Source of the DNA: Verrucomicrobiota bacterium
Lineage (GTDB): Bacteria; Verrucomicrobiota; Verrucomicrobiia; Limisphaerales; UBA11320
DNA length: 10,143 bases
Assembly (NCBI GenBank): GCA_016871475.1
Contig: VHDG01000077.1
Coordinates: forward strand, 1 to 10,143
Direction of reading: 5' to 3'
The translations under genes and the position numbers were made by a program. A model generated the notes under the pieces. It had not been told where the DNA came from. It did no database searches and saw nothing but the letters and a program-made list of their open reading frames with translations. Below are positions 1 through 7,881 of this stretch, one piece after another. How positions within the stretch are numbered: position 1 is the first letter of the stretch; each line of letters begins with the position of its first letter.

Positions 1-1029
1 CAGCAGACGCTGCTCAGCGCGTCCTATACCTACGGACTGCGCTATTTCGTCGACCGTGTCTCGCGAAAGACCGACAGCAGCCATGAGTTTTCAGGCCGCC
101 TGGACCACCAGTTCAGCGAGCGACACAAGGTGAGCATTGATAACTCCTTCGCCTATGCACAGGAGGCGGAGGTGGTCAGTGACATCGGTGTGGTTCAACG
201 GTCCAACGGCAGCGCCTACCGCAACTTCCTGAACATCGATTGGAACTCGCAGATCAGCGAAGTGTTGGGAATCAACGCTGCCTACGGCAACAATTGGTAC
301 GACTACACCGACTCTGGGAACGGCACTCGCTCCGCGTTGCTTGACCGGCTGGAACATGAAGCTCGGCTTGCCGCGGTTTACCAGGTGCAGCCCAAGCTGA
401 AATTCCGTGGAGGCTACCGGCTCAGCCTTGTCGATTACGCAGGGAAATTCGCCGTCCAACCTCCTGCGATCACCACCGCTGACGTCAAGAACCAGCTCCG
501 CCACACGGTATTTGTTGGCACTGATTACGAAATCAATTCAAGGGTCAGAGCCAGTTTCGAAGGCGGTCCCCAATTCACCGACTACAGCAACCTTGACGGT
601 CAGAATGAAAACTCGATCTACGTCAGCGGCAGCCTGGTCTGGGTTTACCGCCAGGACTCCTATGCCCGGGTTGGGGTACGTGTGGATCGAACCGCCACGG
701 ACCTGGTCGATGTGACAACCCCCACCAACCCCACGACCGATGCGCAGAGCATGGGGCCGTATCTGGACATCAGCCACAAGCTGACCCCCCGCATCACCCT
801 GGGCAGCCAGTTCCGGTACAACCACTATGAGTACAAGGGCGGAGCCAACGAAGGCCTGACCCAGAACTACTATTCTTTGCAGCTGAACGCGGACTATAAG
901 ATCAATGAGTTTCTCTCCGCGAACCTGAGCTACAACTATGACAAGTCCACATCGCCGAGCGCGGCTCTTTCAGCGAGCCGGGACTTCGATCGAAACCGCA
1001 TCTTTCTGGGGCTCACTGCGAAGTATTAA
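1..1029 (+). CDS. Outer-membrane beta-barrel protein of an exopolysaccharide locus (5' end outside window)
   Basis: The frame is open from the first base, so the gene starts upstream and only the last 342 residues are seen. The protein shows alternating polar/hydrophobic strands rich in Tyr, Asn and Asp (for example SASYTYGLRYF near the start, NLSYNYDKS near the end) separated by short polar turns. It ends in FLGLTAKY, a terminal strand with an aromatic last residue, which is the usual signal for insertion by the BAM complex. This pattern fits the BBP2/EpsL-like beta-barrels found beside Wzc and Wza genes in exopolysaccharide loci. Family placement comes from pattern and context, not from a unique motif. 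A gene for a Wzc-type kinase follows after 99 nt. The likely role, by inference, is an outer-membrane pore or docking barrel for the exported polymer. The number of strands cannot be given because the N-terminus is missing. Confidence 0.8.
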   Translation, partial: QQTLLSASYTYGLRYFVDRVSRKTDSSHEFSGRLDHQFSERHKVSIDNSFAYAQEAEVVSDIGVVQRSNGSAYRNFLNIDWNSQISEVLGINAAYGNNWYDYTDSGNGTRSALLDRLEHEARLAAVYQVQPKLKFRGGYRLSLVDYAGKFAVQPPAITTADVKNQLRHTVFVGTDYEINSRVRASFEGGPQFTDYSNLDGQNENSIYVSGSLVWVYRQDSYARVGVRVDRTATDLVDVTTPTNPTTDAQSMGPYLDISHKLTPRITLGSQFRYNHYEYKGGANEGLTQNYYSLQLNADYKINEFLSANLSYNYDKSTSPSAALSASRDFDRNRIFLGLTAKY

Positions 1030-1128
1030 ACCCACAAATCACATGGCGGCTTGAGAAGACCGCATTGAACAAAAACCTGCCGCCTTAACGCTCCCTCTGA
1101 GGAATCCGGCCATCCCTTTCGTATTCGT

Positions 1129-3315
1129 ATGGAAAAGAAAAACTCGTTCGACGCGCACACACAAGACAGTGAGCTCCACTTTCTCGACTACTGGCGCATC
1201 ATCCGCATCCGCAAGACCGTCATCCTGGCCGTGTTCCTCCTGGTGACTCTCACTGCCACCCTGGTCACCTTCATCATCCCCCCCAAATACCAGAGCACTG
1301 TCCGCATCCGGGTGGAGAAGGACGCCCCTGACAATACCGGGCTGACCTACAACGTTCAGTCCTCCGCCTACGATCCATACTGGATACAAACCGAGTTTGA
1401 GGTCCTGAGATCCAAATCGATCATCTTTCAGGTCATCACCAACCTGCAACTGAGCAAGGTGTGGGCCGAGCGCGAGAAGATAGAGGAGGCACTTTCAACC
1501 GAGGACACCTACTACATCGTGCGAGGACAGGTGGATGTGGAACAGTACCGCAACACGAGCGTCATCGAGATACGGGTCGAGGACCATGACAAGGAACTGG
1601 CTGCCAAGATTGCCAATGAGATCGCCAATGTTTATAAGGAAAGCCGGCTGCGAAACCTGCGGGACACCGTCAGCCGCGGGATCGAGAAGATGGAGTCGGA
1701 GGCGAAGAAGCTCGATAACCTGGTAGCCGAGAAGCAGACCGAGGTCGAACGGAAGAAGATCGAACTCAAGATTCCTGATGCGGATGACCGTGCGTTCTAC
1801 AGCAGCACGGTGCCCGAACCGGAAATCCTGCGACAGTTGGAGAGCCTCCGGCTGGAATCTCAGGCTGAGTATCAGCACGCCTGGACGCTCTACAGTTCGC
1901 TCACAAATCTCACTCGCGCGGAGTTCAAGACATCCGTGCTCACCGCGTCTCCGGATCAGCACCTCCAGGGACTTCTGGAACGCCAAGCGGAAGCTGAACA
2001 ACGGCTGGCAGACCTGATCGAGACCTACAGCTCGGAACACCCCGATGTCATCCGCCTCAAGGGCGTCCTCGCCAGGATTAATGACCAGGTCAACGAACGC
2101 CTCGAGGGAATCATCGAAGGTCTGCGCATCAAGGCGGCCACTGCAAAGGCGAAGATGGACAGCTTTGTCGCCGAGGTTGAGAAAACCCGGAAGACCGACA
2201 TTGAGACCGCCATCCGCCGCGCGCCTTATTTCAATGCCAGGCGGGACCTCGAGAAGCTCAAGGAGTTTCGCGAAAGGATGTATCAGAAGATCACCGCAGA
2301 CAAAGTGGACTCCACCATCGAGCGACCCGGTATTGTGGAGGTCATCGATCCGGCTCAGAAAGCACTGTTTGCAAGCAGCCCAAAGAAGGCCCTCAACATC
2401 GCATTGGGGGTCGTGTTCGGCCTGTTGCTGGGCATCGCTCTGGCGTTCTTCATCGAATACCTCGATACCAGCGTCAAGACCATCGATGACGTGGAGCGGG
2501 CCCTTCAAGCTCCCGTGCTTGGCGTGATCCCTCAAAACGTGGGGTCCCTGCTCGAGGAGGGGGTGGACAGCCCCCACGCGGAAGCCTATCGCGTTCTGCG
2601 GACGAATATTCTGTTCGGCCGCAAGGACAGCAACGCCACAACCCTCACCGTGCTCAGCGGTGGAGCCGGCGAAGGCAAGTCCACCACCTTGTTCAACCTT
2701 GCCGTCATCTTCGCGCAAAACGGTGCACGAGTCCTGGTGGTTGACTCCGATCTCAGACGTCCCAGCATCCACAAGATCGTCAAGTGCAGCAATTCCGAGG
2801 GCCTCACGAACTATCTGCTCAAGCAGAGGACCCTGGAGGAAGTCATTGTCACCACCCAGTGCCCCACGCTCGACTTCCTACCCAGCGGCCGGCTTCCGTC
2901 CAGCTCGATCGGCATCCTCAACTCTGTTCACATGCGCGAACTGGTGAAGGAGCTCAAGCGTCGCTACGACTTCGTCTTCTTCGATTCACCTCCCATCATG
3001 GGTGTGAGCGATGCCTCCATTCTCGCCAGCGAAGTGGACATGGTTCTGCAGGTCATCCAATACCGCCGCTACCCTCAGCCCATGACCATCCGGGCGAAGC
3101 AGCTCATCGAGAAGGTCGGAGGCAACCTCTTGGGCATCGTGTTGAACAACATCAACATGAGCCAGGACGAGAACTACTACTACTACAGCGGTTATTACTC
3201 CGATTACTACTCCAAGTCCGAGGATTCCATGGAGGCCCCAACGGCTGCAGCCAGCTCGGCCAAATCCAAGGGCTCCGATGACGACGGTGGCACGGAGATC
3301 AAAACCAAATACTAA
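1129..3315 (+). CDS. wzc: Polysaccharide chain-length regulator fused to BY-family tyrosine kinase (Wzc-like)
   Basis: This is a 728-residue inner-membrane protein, close to the length of E. coli Wzc (about 720). The N-terminal Wzz domain starts with a cytoplasmic stretch and TM1 at about 30-50. A long charged, coiled-coil-like periplasmic region covers about 170-400, and TM2 lies at about 420-445. The C-terminal half is a BY-kinase: Walker A GGAGEGKST at 511-519 (Lys517), Walker A' VVDSDLRRP around Asp539/Asp541, and Walker B FVFFDSPP around Asp619. Eight tyrosines form the autophosphorylation cluster at 683-694. A 34-residue Ser/Asp/Lys-rich tail follows and ends in Tyr728. In this family, cycles of oligomerisation and phosphorylation control polymer length and export together with the Wza-type channel, which is encoded 21 nt downstream. 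The ATG at 1129 leaves the expected short cytoplasmic N-terminus. No good ribosome binding site precedes it; GAGGAA lies about 25 nt upstream. Confidence 0.95.
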   Translation: MEKKNSFDAHTQDSELHFLDYWRIIRIRKTVILAVFLLVTLTATLVTFIIPPKYQSTVRIRVEKDAPDNTGLTYNVQSSAYDPYWIQTEFEVLRSKSIIFQVITNLQLSKVWAEREKIEEALSTEDTYYIVRGQVDVEQYRNTSVIEIRVEDHDKELAAKIANEIANVYKESRLRNLRDTVSRGIEKMESEAKKLDNLVAEKQTEVERKKIELKIPDADDRAFYSSTVPEPEILRQLESLRLESQAEYQHAWTLYSSLTNLTRAEFKTSVLTASPDQHLQGLLERQAEAEQRLADLIETYSSEHPDVIRLKGVLARINDQVNERLEGIIEGLRIKAATAKAKMDSFVAEVEKTRKTDIETAIRRAPYFNARRDLEKLKEFRERMYQKITADKVDSTIERPGIVEVIDPAQKALFASSPKKALNIALGVVFGLLLGIALAFFIEYLDTSVKTIDDVERALQAPVLGVIPQNVGSLLEEGVDSPHAEAYRVLRTNILFGRKDSNATTLTVLSGGAGEGKSTTLFNLAVIFAQNGARVLVVDSDLRRPSIHKIVKCSNSEGLTNYLLKQRTLEEVIVTTQCPTLDFLPSGRLPSSSIGILNSVHMRELVKELKRRYDFVFFDSPPIMGVSDASILASEVDMVLQVIQYRRYPQPMTIRAKQLIEKVGGNLLGIVLNNINMSQDENYYYYSGYYSDYYSKSEDSMEAPTAAASSAKSKGSDDDGGTEIKTKY

Positions 3316-3336
3316 GCGCAGCTTTTGTCCTCTTGC

Positions 3337-3954
3337 ATGAAACTCAAAGTCTTACTGGCCTCCGTCGCCATCCTGAGCGCAGCGGTCATGTTCTCCGGGT
3401 GCGCAACCAATTCATCCTCCCGCACCAGCTCTGCGTCCGCAGGCTCGGCTGCCTCAGCTCCTCCGTATGGGATGGAGTTGATCCGGCCGGGGGATCTGCT
3501 CACGGTGACTTTTTCGGATCTGCCACCTCAGTCCGGCATCCCCGACTTCAAAGACCGGGTCAAGGACGACGGCAGCATCATCCTCCCGCTGGGAGTGAAA
3601 GTCGAAGCCGCCGGCAAGACCACCGGAGCGTTGCAGCAAACGATCGAGGCATCGTATGTCCCGAGGTTCTTCAGACGGCTTACGGTCTCGATCAAGAGCG
3701 AGGAACGTTTCTACTTCGTTGGGGGCGAGGTTAGGCAGCCTAATCGCCAGATCTATGCCACGGGCATCACCGTGCTGCAGGCGATCGACTCCGCCAGCGG
3801 TTTCACCGAGTTCGCCAACCGCAAGAAGGTTGTGCTGCGACGCGTCAACGGCCAGCAGTTCAGGATCGATTGCACCAAGGCACTGGAGGATCACACCCTG
3901 GATCTCCCCGTGTTTCCTGGAGATTCGATCAACGTGCCCAAGAGGATTTGGTAG
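3337..3954 (+). CDS. Short polysaccharide export (OPX/Wza-like) lipoprotein
   Basis: From the ATG at 3337 the product has 205 residues. It begins with a lipoprotein signal peptide: MKLKVLL, a hydrophobic core, then the lipobox FSGC with Cys22 as lipidation site. A Ser-rich linker follows. Next comes a polysaccharide-export domain (YGMELIRPGDLLTVTFSDLP at about 45-64, then KDDGSIILPLGVKVEAAGKT). After it lies one SLBB-type segment (FYFVGGEVRQPNRQIYATG, then TVLQAIDSASGFTEFA) and a C-terminal PGDSINVPKRIW. This is the periplasmic core of Wza-family proteins. It lacks the extra SLBB repeat and the C-terminal amphipathic helix that forms the outer-membrane pore in E. coli Wza (about 380 residues). 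An in-frame TTG at 3325 would add four residues (MSSC) before the signal peptide and is less likely. The gene lies 21 nt after the Wzc gene and should be cotranscribed with it. Confidence 0.9.
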   Translation: MKLKVLLASVAILSAAVMFSGCATNSSSRTSSASAGSAASAPPYGMELIRPGDLLTVTFSDLPPQSGIPDFKDRVKDDGSIILPLGVKVEAAGKTTGALQQTIEASYVPRFFRRLTVSIKSEERFYFVGGEVRQPNRQIYATGITVLQAIDSASGFTEFANRKKVVLRRVNGQQFRIDCTKALEDHTLDLPVFPGDSINVPKRIW

Positions 3955-3964
3955 CTACCAGATC

Positions 3965-4354
3965 GTGATCTCGCTCAAAGTTCTCCAAGGTGAATCGGCC
4001 GGCCGGGAAATCCCAGCCGGCCGCTTCCCTTTCAGTATTGGCAGGGCAGCGACGTCGGACTTCAGATCACAGGACTCCGGAGTCTGGGACCATCACGCGG
4101 TGCTTTCCCCGGATCCCAATTTTCCAGGTTTTCGCGTGGCAGCAGGCCCCAATGCGCTGGTGATCCTGAACGGCGAATCCGTCCACGACGCCCGCTTCCG
4201 CAACGGCGACGTTCTTGAGCTGGGCAGTCTCAAGCTGAGCTGCTCCCTCGCCCCTGCTCGGCAAAGTTCAGGCCGGCTATGGGAGTGGCTCACCTATGGC
4301 ACAGGCTTTTTCGCCACTGCGGTTCAGTTGTGGTTCATCTTGTCGGAGCTGTGA
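3965..4354 (+). CDS. Small FHA-like protein with C-terminal membrane anchor
   Basis: The product has 129 residues, starting at the GTG at 3965, 10 nt after the export lipoprotein stop. This is the only start that keeps the domain intact without reading far into the upstream gene. Residues 3-95 follow the forkhead-associated fold pattern: SLKVLQGESAGREIPAGRFPF-like first strands, GR at 26-27, a VWDHHAVL segment at 40-47, Asn63, then NGE at 69-71 and the final strands GDVLELGSLKL. In canonical FHA domains the segment around position 41 is S-R-x-H; here the phosphothreonine-contacting Ser is Trp41, although His44 is kept. Residues 109-129 form one hydrophobic segment ending three residues before the stop, so the protein looks tail-anchored with the FHA domain in the cytoplasm. 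A role as adaptor for the neighbouring export machinery is inferred from context only. Confidence 0.75.
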   Translation: MISLKVLQGESAGREIPAGRFPFSIGRAATSDFRSQDSGVWDHHAVLSPDPNFPGFRVAAGPNALVILNGESVHDARFRNGDVLELGSLKLSCSLAPARQSSGRLWEWLTYGTGFFATAVQLWFILSEL

Positions 4355-4433
4355 CCCCGCCTGAGGCTTCGCACCGGCGGTGAGGCGCATCGAAGGTCCG
4401 GCACCGGTCTTGCGCAGTTGTTTCTCCGCCACC

Positions 4434-5567
4434 ATGCAACGACGTTATCAACACATTCTGGGCATCATGTCGGGCACAAGCCTTGATGCGGTTGATTTCG
4501 CCCTCTGCAAGTTCCAGGGAATGAAACCAGGGATTGAGCTGCTGTCGTCCTGGCAGGCCAGCTTTCCTTCACCACTTAGGAAGTCTCTTTGGAAGGCTGC
4601 CGGGGGGGAAGCGACCTCCTGGGAAACGGCACAGTTGCACCACGACTTGGGGCGTTTTTATGCCAGACATGCCCAGGTCCCCGAAGGATCACCCAGGCCC
4701 GATGCAGCGGGGCTTCACGGCCAGACCATCTTTCACAACCCCGCTCGGAATTCCCCGGCGACGTTTCAGATCGGAGAACCCTCCTATCTCGCAGCAAAGC
4801 TGCAGGCGCCTGTCATCTCGAACTTTCGAGCTGGCGACCTTGCCGTCGGCGGTCAGGGAGCTCCGCTCGCGTCCATGTTTCATCTGAACGTCTTCGCTCA
4901 ACCTGGAAAACATGTTGCCGTGCAAAACCTGGGCGGGATCGGGAACCTCACATCGATCGATGCCAGACGGTCCGGCTCGCCGTCCATCCTGGCATTCGAC
5001 ACGGGTCCGGCAAACATGCTCATCGACCGGGCTTGTCGCGAGTGGACGCAAGGTCGGCTGAGTTTCGACCGGGACGGCGCCTGGGCTTCGCGGGGTCGAG
5101 TGAATGAGCCCCTGCTGCGAACCTGGCTTCGGCATCGGTTTTTTGCTCGGACGCCGCCCAAGAGCACGGGCCGTGAGGAGTTCGGAGATGTTTTCTTCTC
5201 AAAAGCCCAGGCGGATGTTTGGCGAAGGCACATGTCTGATGCGGACGGTTTGGCGACGCTCACGGCCCTGACTGCGGCTTCGATCGCAAACAGCTGCACT
5301 GCATTTCTCCCTTCACTGCCATCGCGGCTGGTCTTATGCGGAGGAGGCGCCAGAAATCTGACCTTGAGGAGAATGTTGCGGGAGCAGTTCGAGCGACGCT
5401 CCCAATCGCTGGAGATCATCACGGGCGATGACCTGGGATGGCCGGTTTCGAGTATTGAGCCTGCCGCCTTTGCTTTGCTGGCCTGGCTGAAACTTCAGGG
5501 CCGACCCGGCAATCTTCCGGAGACCACCGGGGCTTCCTGTGCCGTACAACTCGGAAGTGTGACTTGA
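4434..5567 (+). CDS. anmK: Anhydro-N-acetylmuramic acid kinase
   Basis: The product is a cytoplasmic enzyme of the sugar-kinase/ASKHA superfamily. It phosphorylates and opens 1,6-anhydro-MurNAc to MurNAc-6-phosphate during cell-wall recycling. From the ATG at 4434 it has 377 residues, typical for AnmK (about 370). Family motifs appear in order: GIMSGTSLDAVD at 10-21 (phosphate-binding loop, with DAVD where DGxD is more usual), GLHGQTIFHNP, QNLGGIGNLT, AFDTGPANMLIDRA, RDGAWASRG, PPKSTGREEFG, LVLCGGGARN, and the C-terminal SIEPAAFALLAW and TTGASCAVQLG. The frame also has an in-frame GTG at 4380 that would add 18 non-conserved residues. The ATG is preferred because it places the first motif at the usual distance from the N-terminus. 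The gene starts 79 nt after the FHA gene and has no Shine-Dalgarno sequence. A functional link to the export genes is not evident. Confidence 0.95.
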   Translation: MQRRYQHILGIMSGTSLDAVDFALCKFQGMKPGIELLSSWQASFPSPLRKSLWKAAGGEATSWETAQLHHDLGRFYARHAQVPEGSPRPDAAGLHGQTIFHNPARNSPATFQIGEPSYLAAKLQAPVISNFRAGDLAVGGQGAPLASMFHLNVFAQPGKHVAVQNLGGIGNLTSIDARRSGSPSILAFDTGPANMLIDRACREWTQGRLSFDRDGAWASRGRVNEPLLRTWLRHRFFARTPPKSTGREEFGDVFFSKAQADVWRRHMSDADGLATLTALTAASIANSCTAFLPSLPSRLVLCGGGARNLTLRRMLREQFERRSQSLEIITGDDLGWPVSSIEPAAFALLAWLKLQGRPGNLPETTGASCAVQLGSVT

Positions 5568-5880
5568 CCCTGGTATGCCCCGCTGATGCACCCCGTCACT
5601 GCATCGAAGTCGGCATCGGAGGAAGAGAGGATCTGCGGAGAAGACGAAGGCCCGGATGGTCATCTCCAGACTCCGGATTTCGAAAAGACGTTCAGAGAGG
5701 CGGTTCGGGGGCCGAAGGGAGGTTGTGATGTCCATTTGGGGGCAGGGGGGGTGTGAGGTTCATCCGGCCAGATTAACTGGATGCATGAAAATACATTGCT
5801 GTTCTCATGCTGTATTTGCATTCTCCCGCCGTTTCCCAGGCTTTCCAACCAGCCCGGGGTGAATCGACTGCAAGCGACCC
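5568..5880. other. Intergenic region between anmK and glnK (313 nt)
   Basis: No gene is supported here. The only sizeable + frame (5656-5862) encodes an Arg/Gly-rich, low-quality peptide. The stretch 5706-5751 is G-rich, with runs of five G at 5707-5711 and longer runs at 5738-5742 and 5745-5751, but one of the loops between runs is long, so a quadruplex is only weakly supported. An AT-richer segment at 5771-5821 carries overlapping inverted repeats, listed separately. I looked for a sigma-54 -24/-12 element (GG-N10-GC), expected for some glnK-amtB promoters, and found none. No convincing sigma-70 promoter or intrinsic terminator was seen. Confidence 0.6.
5781..5821 (+). promoter_or_regulatory. 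Overlapping inverted repeats in the glnK leader
   Basis: Two inverted repeats share this segment. GCATGA (5783-5788) pairs with TCATGC (5805-5810), and AAATACA (5789-5795) pairs with TGTATTT (5811-5817). The second stem can be extended outward by ATGC (5781-5784) with GCAT (5818-5821) across a 4-nt bulge. The pairings are interleaved, with no bases between the two left arms or between the two right arms. The hairpins would therefore be alternatives rather than a simple pseudoknot. The segment ends 59 nt before the glnK ATG. It could be an operator for a dimeric regulator or a switching leader; function is inferred. Confidence 0.35.
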
Positions 5881-6219
5881 ATGAAGAAAATCGAAGCGAT
5901 CATCAAGCCGTTCAAACTGGAACAGGTGAAGGACGCCCTTCAGGAAATCGGTATCAAGGGCATGACGACCACCGAGGTGAAGGGCTTTGGACGCCAGAAA
6001 GGACACACGGAGATCTACCGTGGGAGCGAATACACGGTGGACTTCGTTCCCAAGACCAAGATCGAGCTGGTGGTTGGAGACGAGCAGATCGAAGCAGCCG
6101 TGGATGCCATCGTCAAGGCTGCCAAGACCGGCAAGATCGGCGATGGCAAAGTCTTCGTGTCGCATGTGGAGGAGGCAATCCGCATCCGAACCGATGAACG
6201 TGGTGACCAAGCCGTTTGA
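5881..6219 (+). CDS. glnK: PII nitrogen regulatory protein
   Basis: The product has 112 residues, exactly the length of E. coli GlnB/GlnK, and aligns with them along its whole length. It starts MKKIEAIIKPFKLEQVKDAL. The T-loop runs from about 36 (GFGRQKGH at 35-42) to 55. It carries YRGSEY at 46-51, with Tyr51 as the uridylylation site. The B-loop TGKIGDGKVF at 83-92 binds ATP/ADP, and RIRT at 101-104 completes the C-terminal region. PII trimers sense ATP/ADP, 2-oxoglutarate and, through a uridylyltransferase, glutamine. Because an amtB gene follows after 28 nt, the GlnK role is most likely: binding the cytoplasmic face of AmtB and plugging its channels when nitrogen is plentiful. The sequence alone does not separate GlnK from GlnB; the symbol rests on this neighbourhood. 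No Shine-Dalgarno sequence precedes the ATG. Confidence 0.96.
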   Translation: MKKIEAIIKPFKLEQVKDALQEIGIKGMTTTEVKGFGRQKGHTEIYRGSEYTVDFVPKTKIELVVGDEQIEAAVDAIVKAAKTGKIGDGKVFVSHVEEAIRIRTDERGDQAV

Positions 6220-6247
6220 GTGAACTGACCCCCAAAAAACTCTCTCG

Positions 6248-7678
6248 ATGAATACTCCTACTTACATCTCCAGGCACTGCTTGTTGATCGCCTTGCTTCT
6301 CGCCTTGTTCGTTCTGCCCGACCCAGGGCTCCTGTCTGCTGCGGAAGCCACACCCGCTGAGCGCACGGCTGATCTCGAAGCCTATCTGAACAATGCCGCC
6401 CGGAGCGCCAACACCGCGGTTAATGTCGCCGGGCCAGGGCACAACGCCTGGATGATGACTTCATCGGCTCTCGTGCTCTTCATGACCTTGCCCGGGCTCG
6501 CGCTTTTTTATGGGGGCCTGGTCCGACGCAAGAACGTCTTGTCCGTGGTCGCTCAATGCATGGGGCTCGCATGCATCGTGCCCATCATCTGGTGGGCGAT
6601 CGGCTACAGCCTCTGCTTTGCCAAAGGCAATGCCTTTCTCGGCGGGCTGGATCACGTGTTCCTGCGCGGCGTCGATATCACTCCCAATGGCGACTACAGC
6701 ACCTGGGTGTCTCACAATATCTGGGCCATGTACCAGCTGATGTTCGCCATCATCACCCCTGCGCTGATTGTCGGAGCCATTGCTGAACGAATGAAATTCG
6801 CAGCGGTGATGCTCTTCTGCGTGCTCTGGCTCTTCGTTGTTTACTTCCCAGCGGCTCACATGATCTGGGGGGCTGGGGGCTGGATGAATGGGATCTGGAA
6901 TGCCGACGCACCGATCAAGTCGATCGATTTTGCCGGGGGAATCGTGGTGCACATGACCTCCGGTTGGTCTGCGCTGGTTCTCTGTATCCTCCTCGGCAAG
7001 CGGTTGGGCCACGGCAAGGAACCCATGCCGCCGCATAGCATGGTCCTCTGTGCCATCGGGACAGGCATGCTTTGGGTGGGATGGTACGGCTTCAACGCGG
7101 GCAGTGCGGTGGCAGCCGATGGGATCGCAGCCAACGCGTTCGTGGCCACAACTCTGTCGGCGGCGGCCGGAGGTGCCACCTGGGCATCGATGGAGTATTG
7201 GCTCAGGGGCAAGCCCAGCATTCTCGGGCTTTGCTCAGGAGCGGTGGCCGGCCTCGCGACCATCACCCCGGCCAGTGGATTCGTGACGGCTAACAGCGCC
7301 ATCTTGATCGGCTTGCTCGCTGGAGCGTCCACTTTCCTGGCGTGCAGCAAGCTCAAGCAATGGCTCCGTTACGACGACTCGCTCGACACCTTCGGAGTGC
7401 ATGCAGTGGGCGGGACATTGGGAACGCTGATGGCCGGGTTCTGTGCCGACGCAAAGATCAATCCGAACCTTTCAACGAACCTGGGAGCTTACCTGGGCAA
7501 AACGCTCTGGCTCGAACAGGTCAAGGCAGCCCTGATCGTTCTGGTTTGGTCCGTTGTGGCGACGGTTGTGATCTTCTATCTCGTGCGCGCTGTCCTCGGC
7601 ACAAACCGTGTTGATCCTGAAACTGAAAGGGCCGGTCTCGACCTGGCCGAGCACGGAGAAGAAGGCTACAACGAGTAG
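6248..7678 (+). CDS. amtB: Ammonium transporter (Amt family)
   Basis: The product is a 476-residue inner-membrane channel of the Amt/Mep/Rh family that imports ammonium. It begins with a cleavable signal peptide (hydrophobic core at 11-23, likely cleavage after SAA at 30-32) and a periplasmic stretch of about 35 residues. Eleven membrane segments are expected after that. Functional positions are visible. Asp227 in DFAGG and His235 in VVHMTSG correspond to E. coli D160 and H168. His385 in DTFGVHAVGG matches H318, with the same 150-residue spacing of the twin histidines. WYGFNAGS at 280-286 matches the F215 to S219 region. The C-terminal tail ends RAGLDLAEHGEEGYNE, the usual cytoplasmic GlnK-contacting tail. 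The gene follows glnK by 28 nt, forming the conserved glnK-amtB operon in which PII gates transport. The ATG at 6248 is chosen because it gives a complete signal peptide. Confidence 0.97.
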   Translation: MNTPTYISRHCLLIALLLALFVLPDPGLLSAAEATPAERTADLEAYLNNAARSANTAVNVAGPGHNAWMMTSSALVLFMTLPGLALFYGGLVRRKNVLSVVAQCMGLACIVPIIWWAIGYSLCFAKGNAFLGGLDHVFLRGVDITPNGDYSTWVSHNIWAMYQLMFAIITPALIVGAIAERMKFAAVMLFCVLWLFVVYFPAAHMIWGAGGWMNGIWNADAPIKSIDFAGGIVVHMTSGWSALVLCILLGKRLGHGKEPMPPHSMVLCAIGTGMLWVGWYGFNAGSAVAADGIAANAFVATTLSAAAGGATWASMEYWLRGKPSILGLCSGAVAGLATITPASGFVTANSAILIGLLAGASTFLACSKLKQWLRYDDSLDTFGVHAVGGTLGTLMAGFCADAKINPNLSTNLGAYLGKTLWLEQVKAALIVLVWSVVATVVIFYLVRAVLGTNRVDPETERAGLDLAEHGEEGYNE

Positions 7679-7881
7679 GCTCCCGTCGGTTCGCCCAAAG
7701 CTGGGTTCGGGGTGGCATTCGTACGCACCTCACTTTTTCCAGTGCGACCGCCTCTCGCAATCGTCATCGGCTGCCCGTCCTTGATGCCCAGGACTCCGTC
7801 GTGCACCGGGTAAATCGAGTTGGAGATGCCTGATCCATTTCTAGCGTTTCATGGTTGAGAGGGTTGTTCAGGCGTCCTCGG

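Noticed and set aside
1495..2772. 425-codon open frame on the minus strand inside the Wzc-like gene
   Set aside because: It lies wholly opposite a gene with clear kinase motifs. Long antisense frames are common in GC-rich genes, and its translation shows no family motif.
3325..3336. TTG start four codons upstream for the export lipoprotein
   Set aside because: It would put an extra Cys and no positive charges at the N-terminus. The ATG at 3337 gives a textbook lipoprotein signal peptide.
4951..4962. 12-bp palindrome CATCGATCGATG in anmK
   Set aside because: This length is not unexpected in 10 kb of ATCG-rich coding sequence and it encodes ordinary residues.
5656..5862. 68-codon + open frame between anmK and glnK
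   Set aside because: Its composition is Arg/Gly/Cys-rich without any recognisable pattern, and it spans the G-rich tract and the inverted repeats.
5761..5880. Sigma-54 promoter before glnK
   Set aside because: No GG-N10-GC pair with the flanking consensus was found. The closest TTGC (5796-5799) lacks the upstream GG at the correct distance.
7694..7705. Stem-loop after the amtB stop as a terminator
   Set aside because: The stem is only four base pairs and no T tract follows directly.
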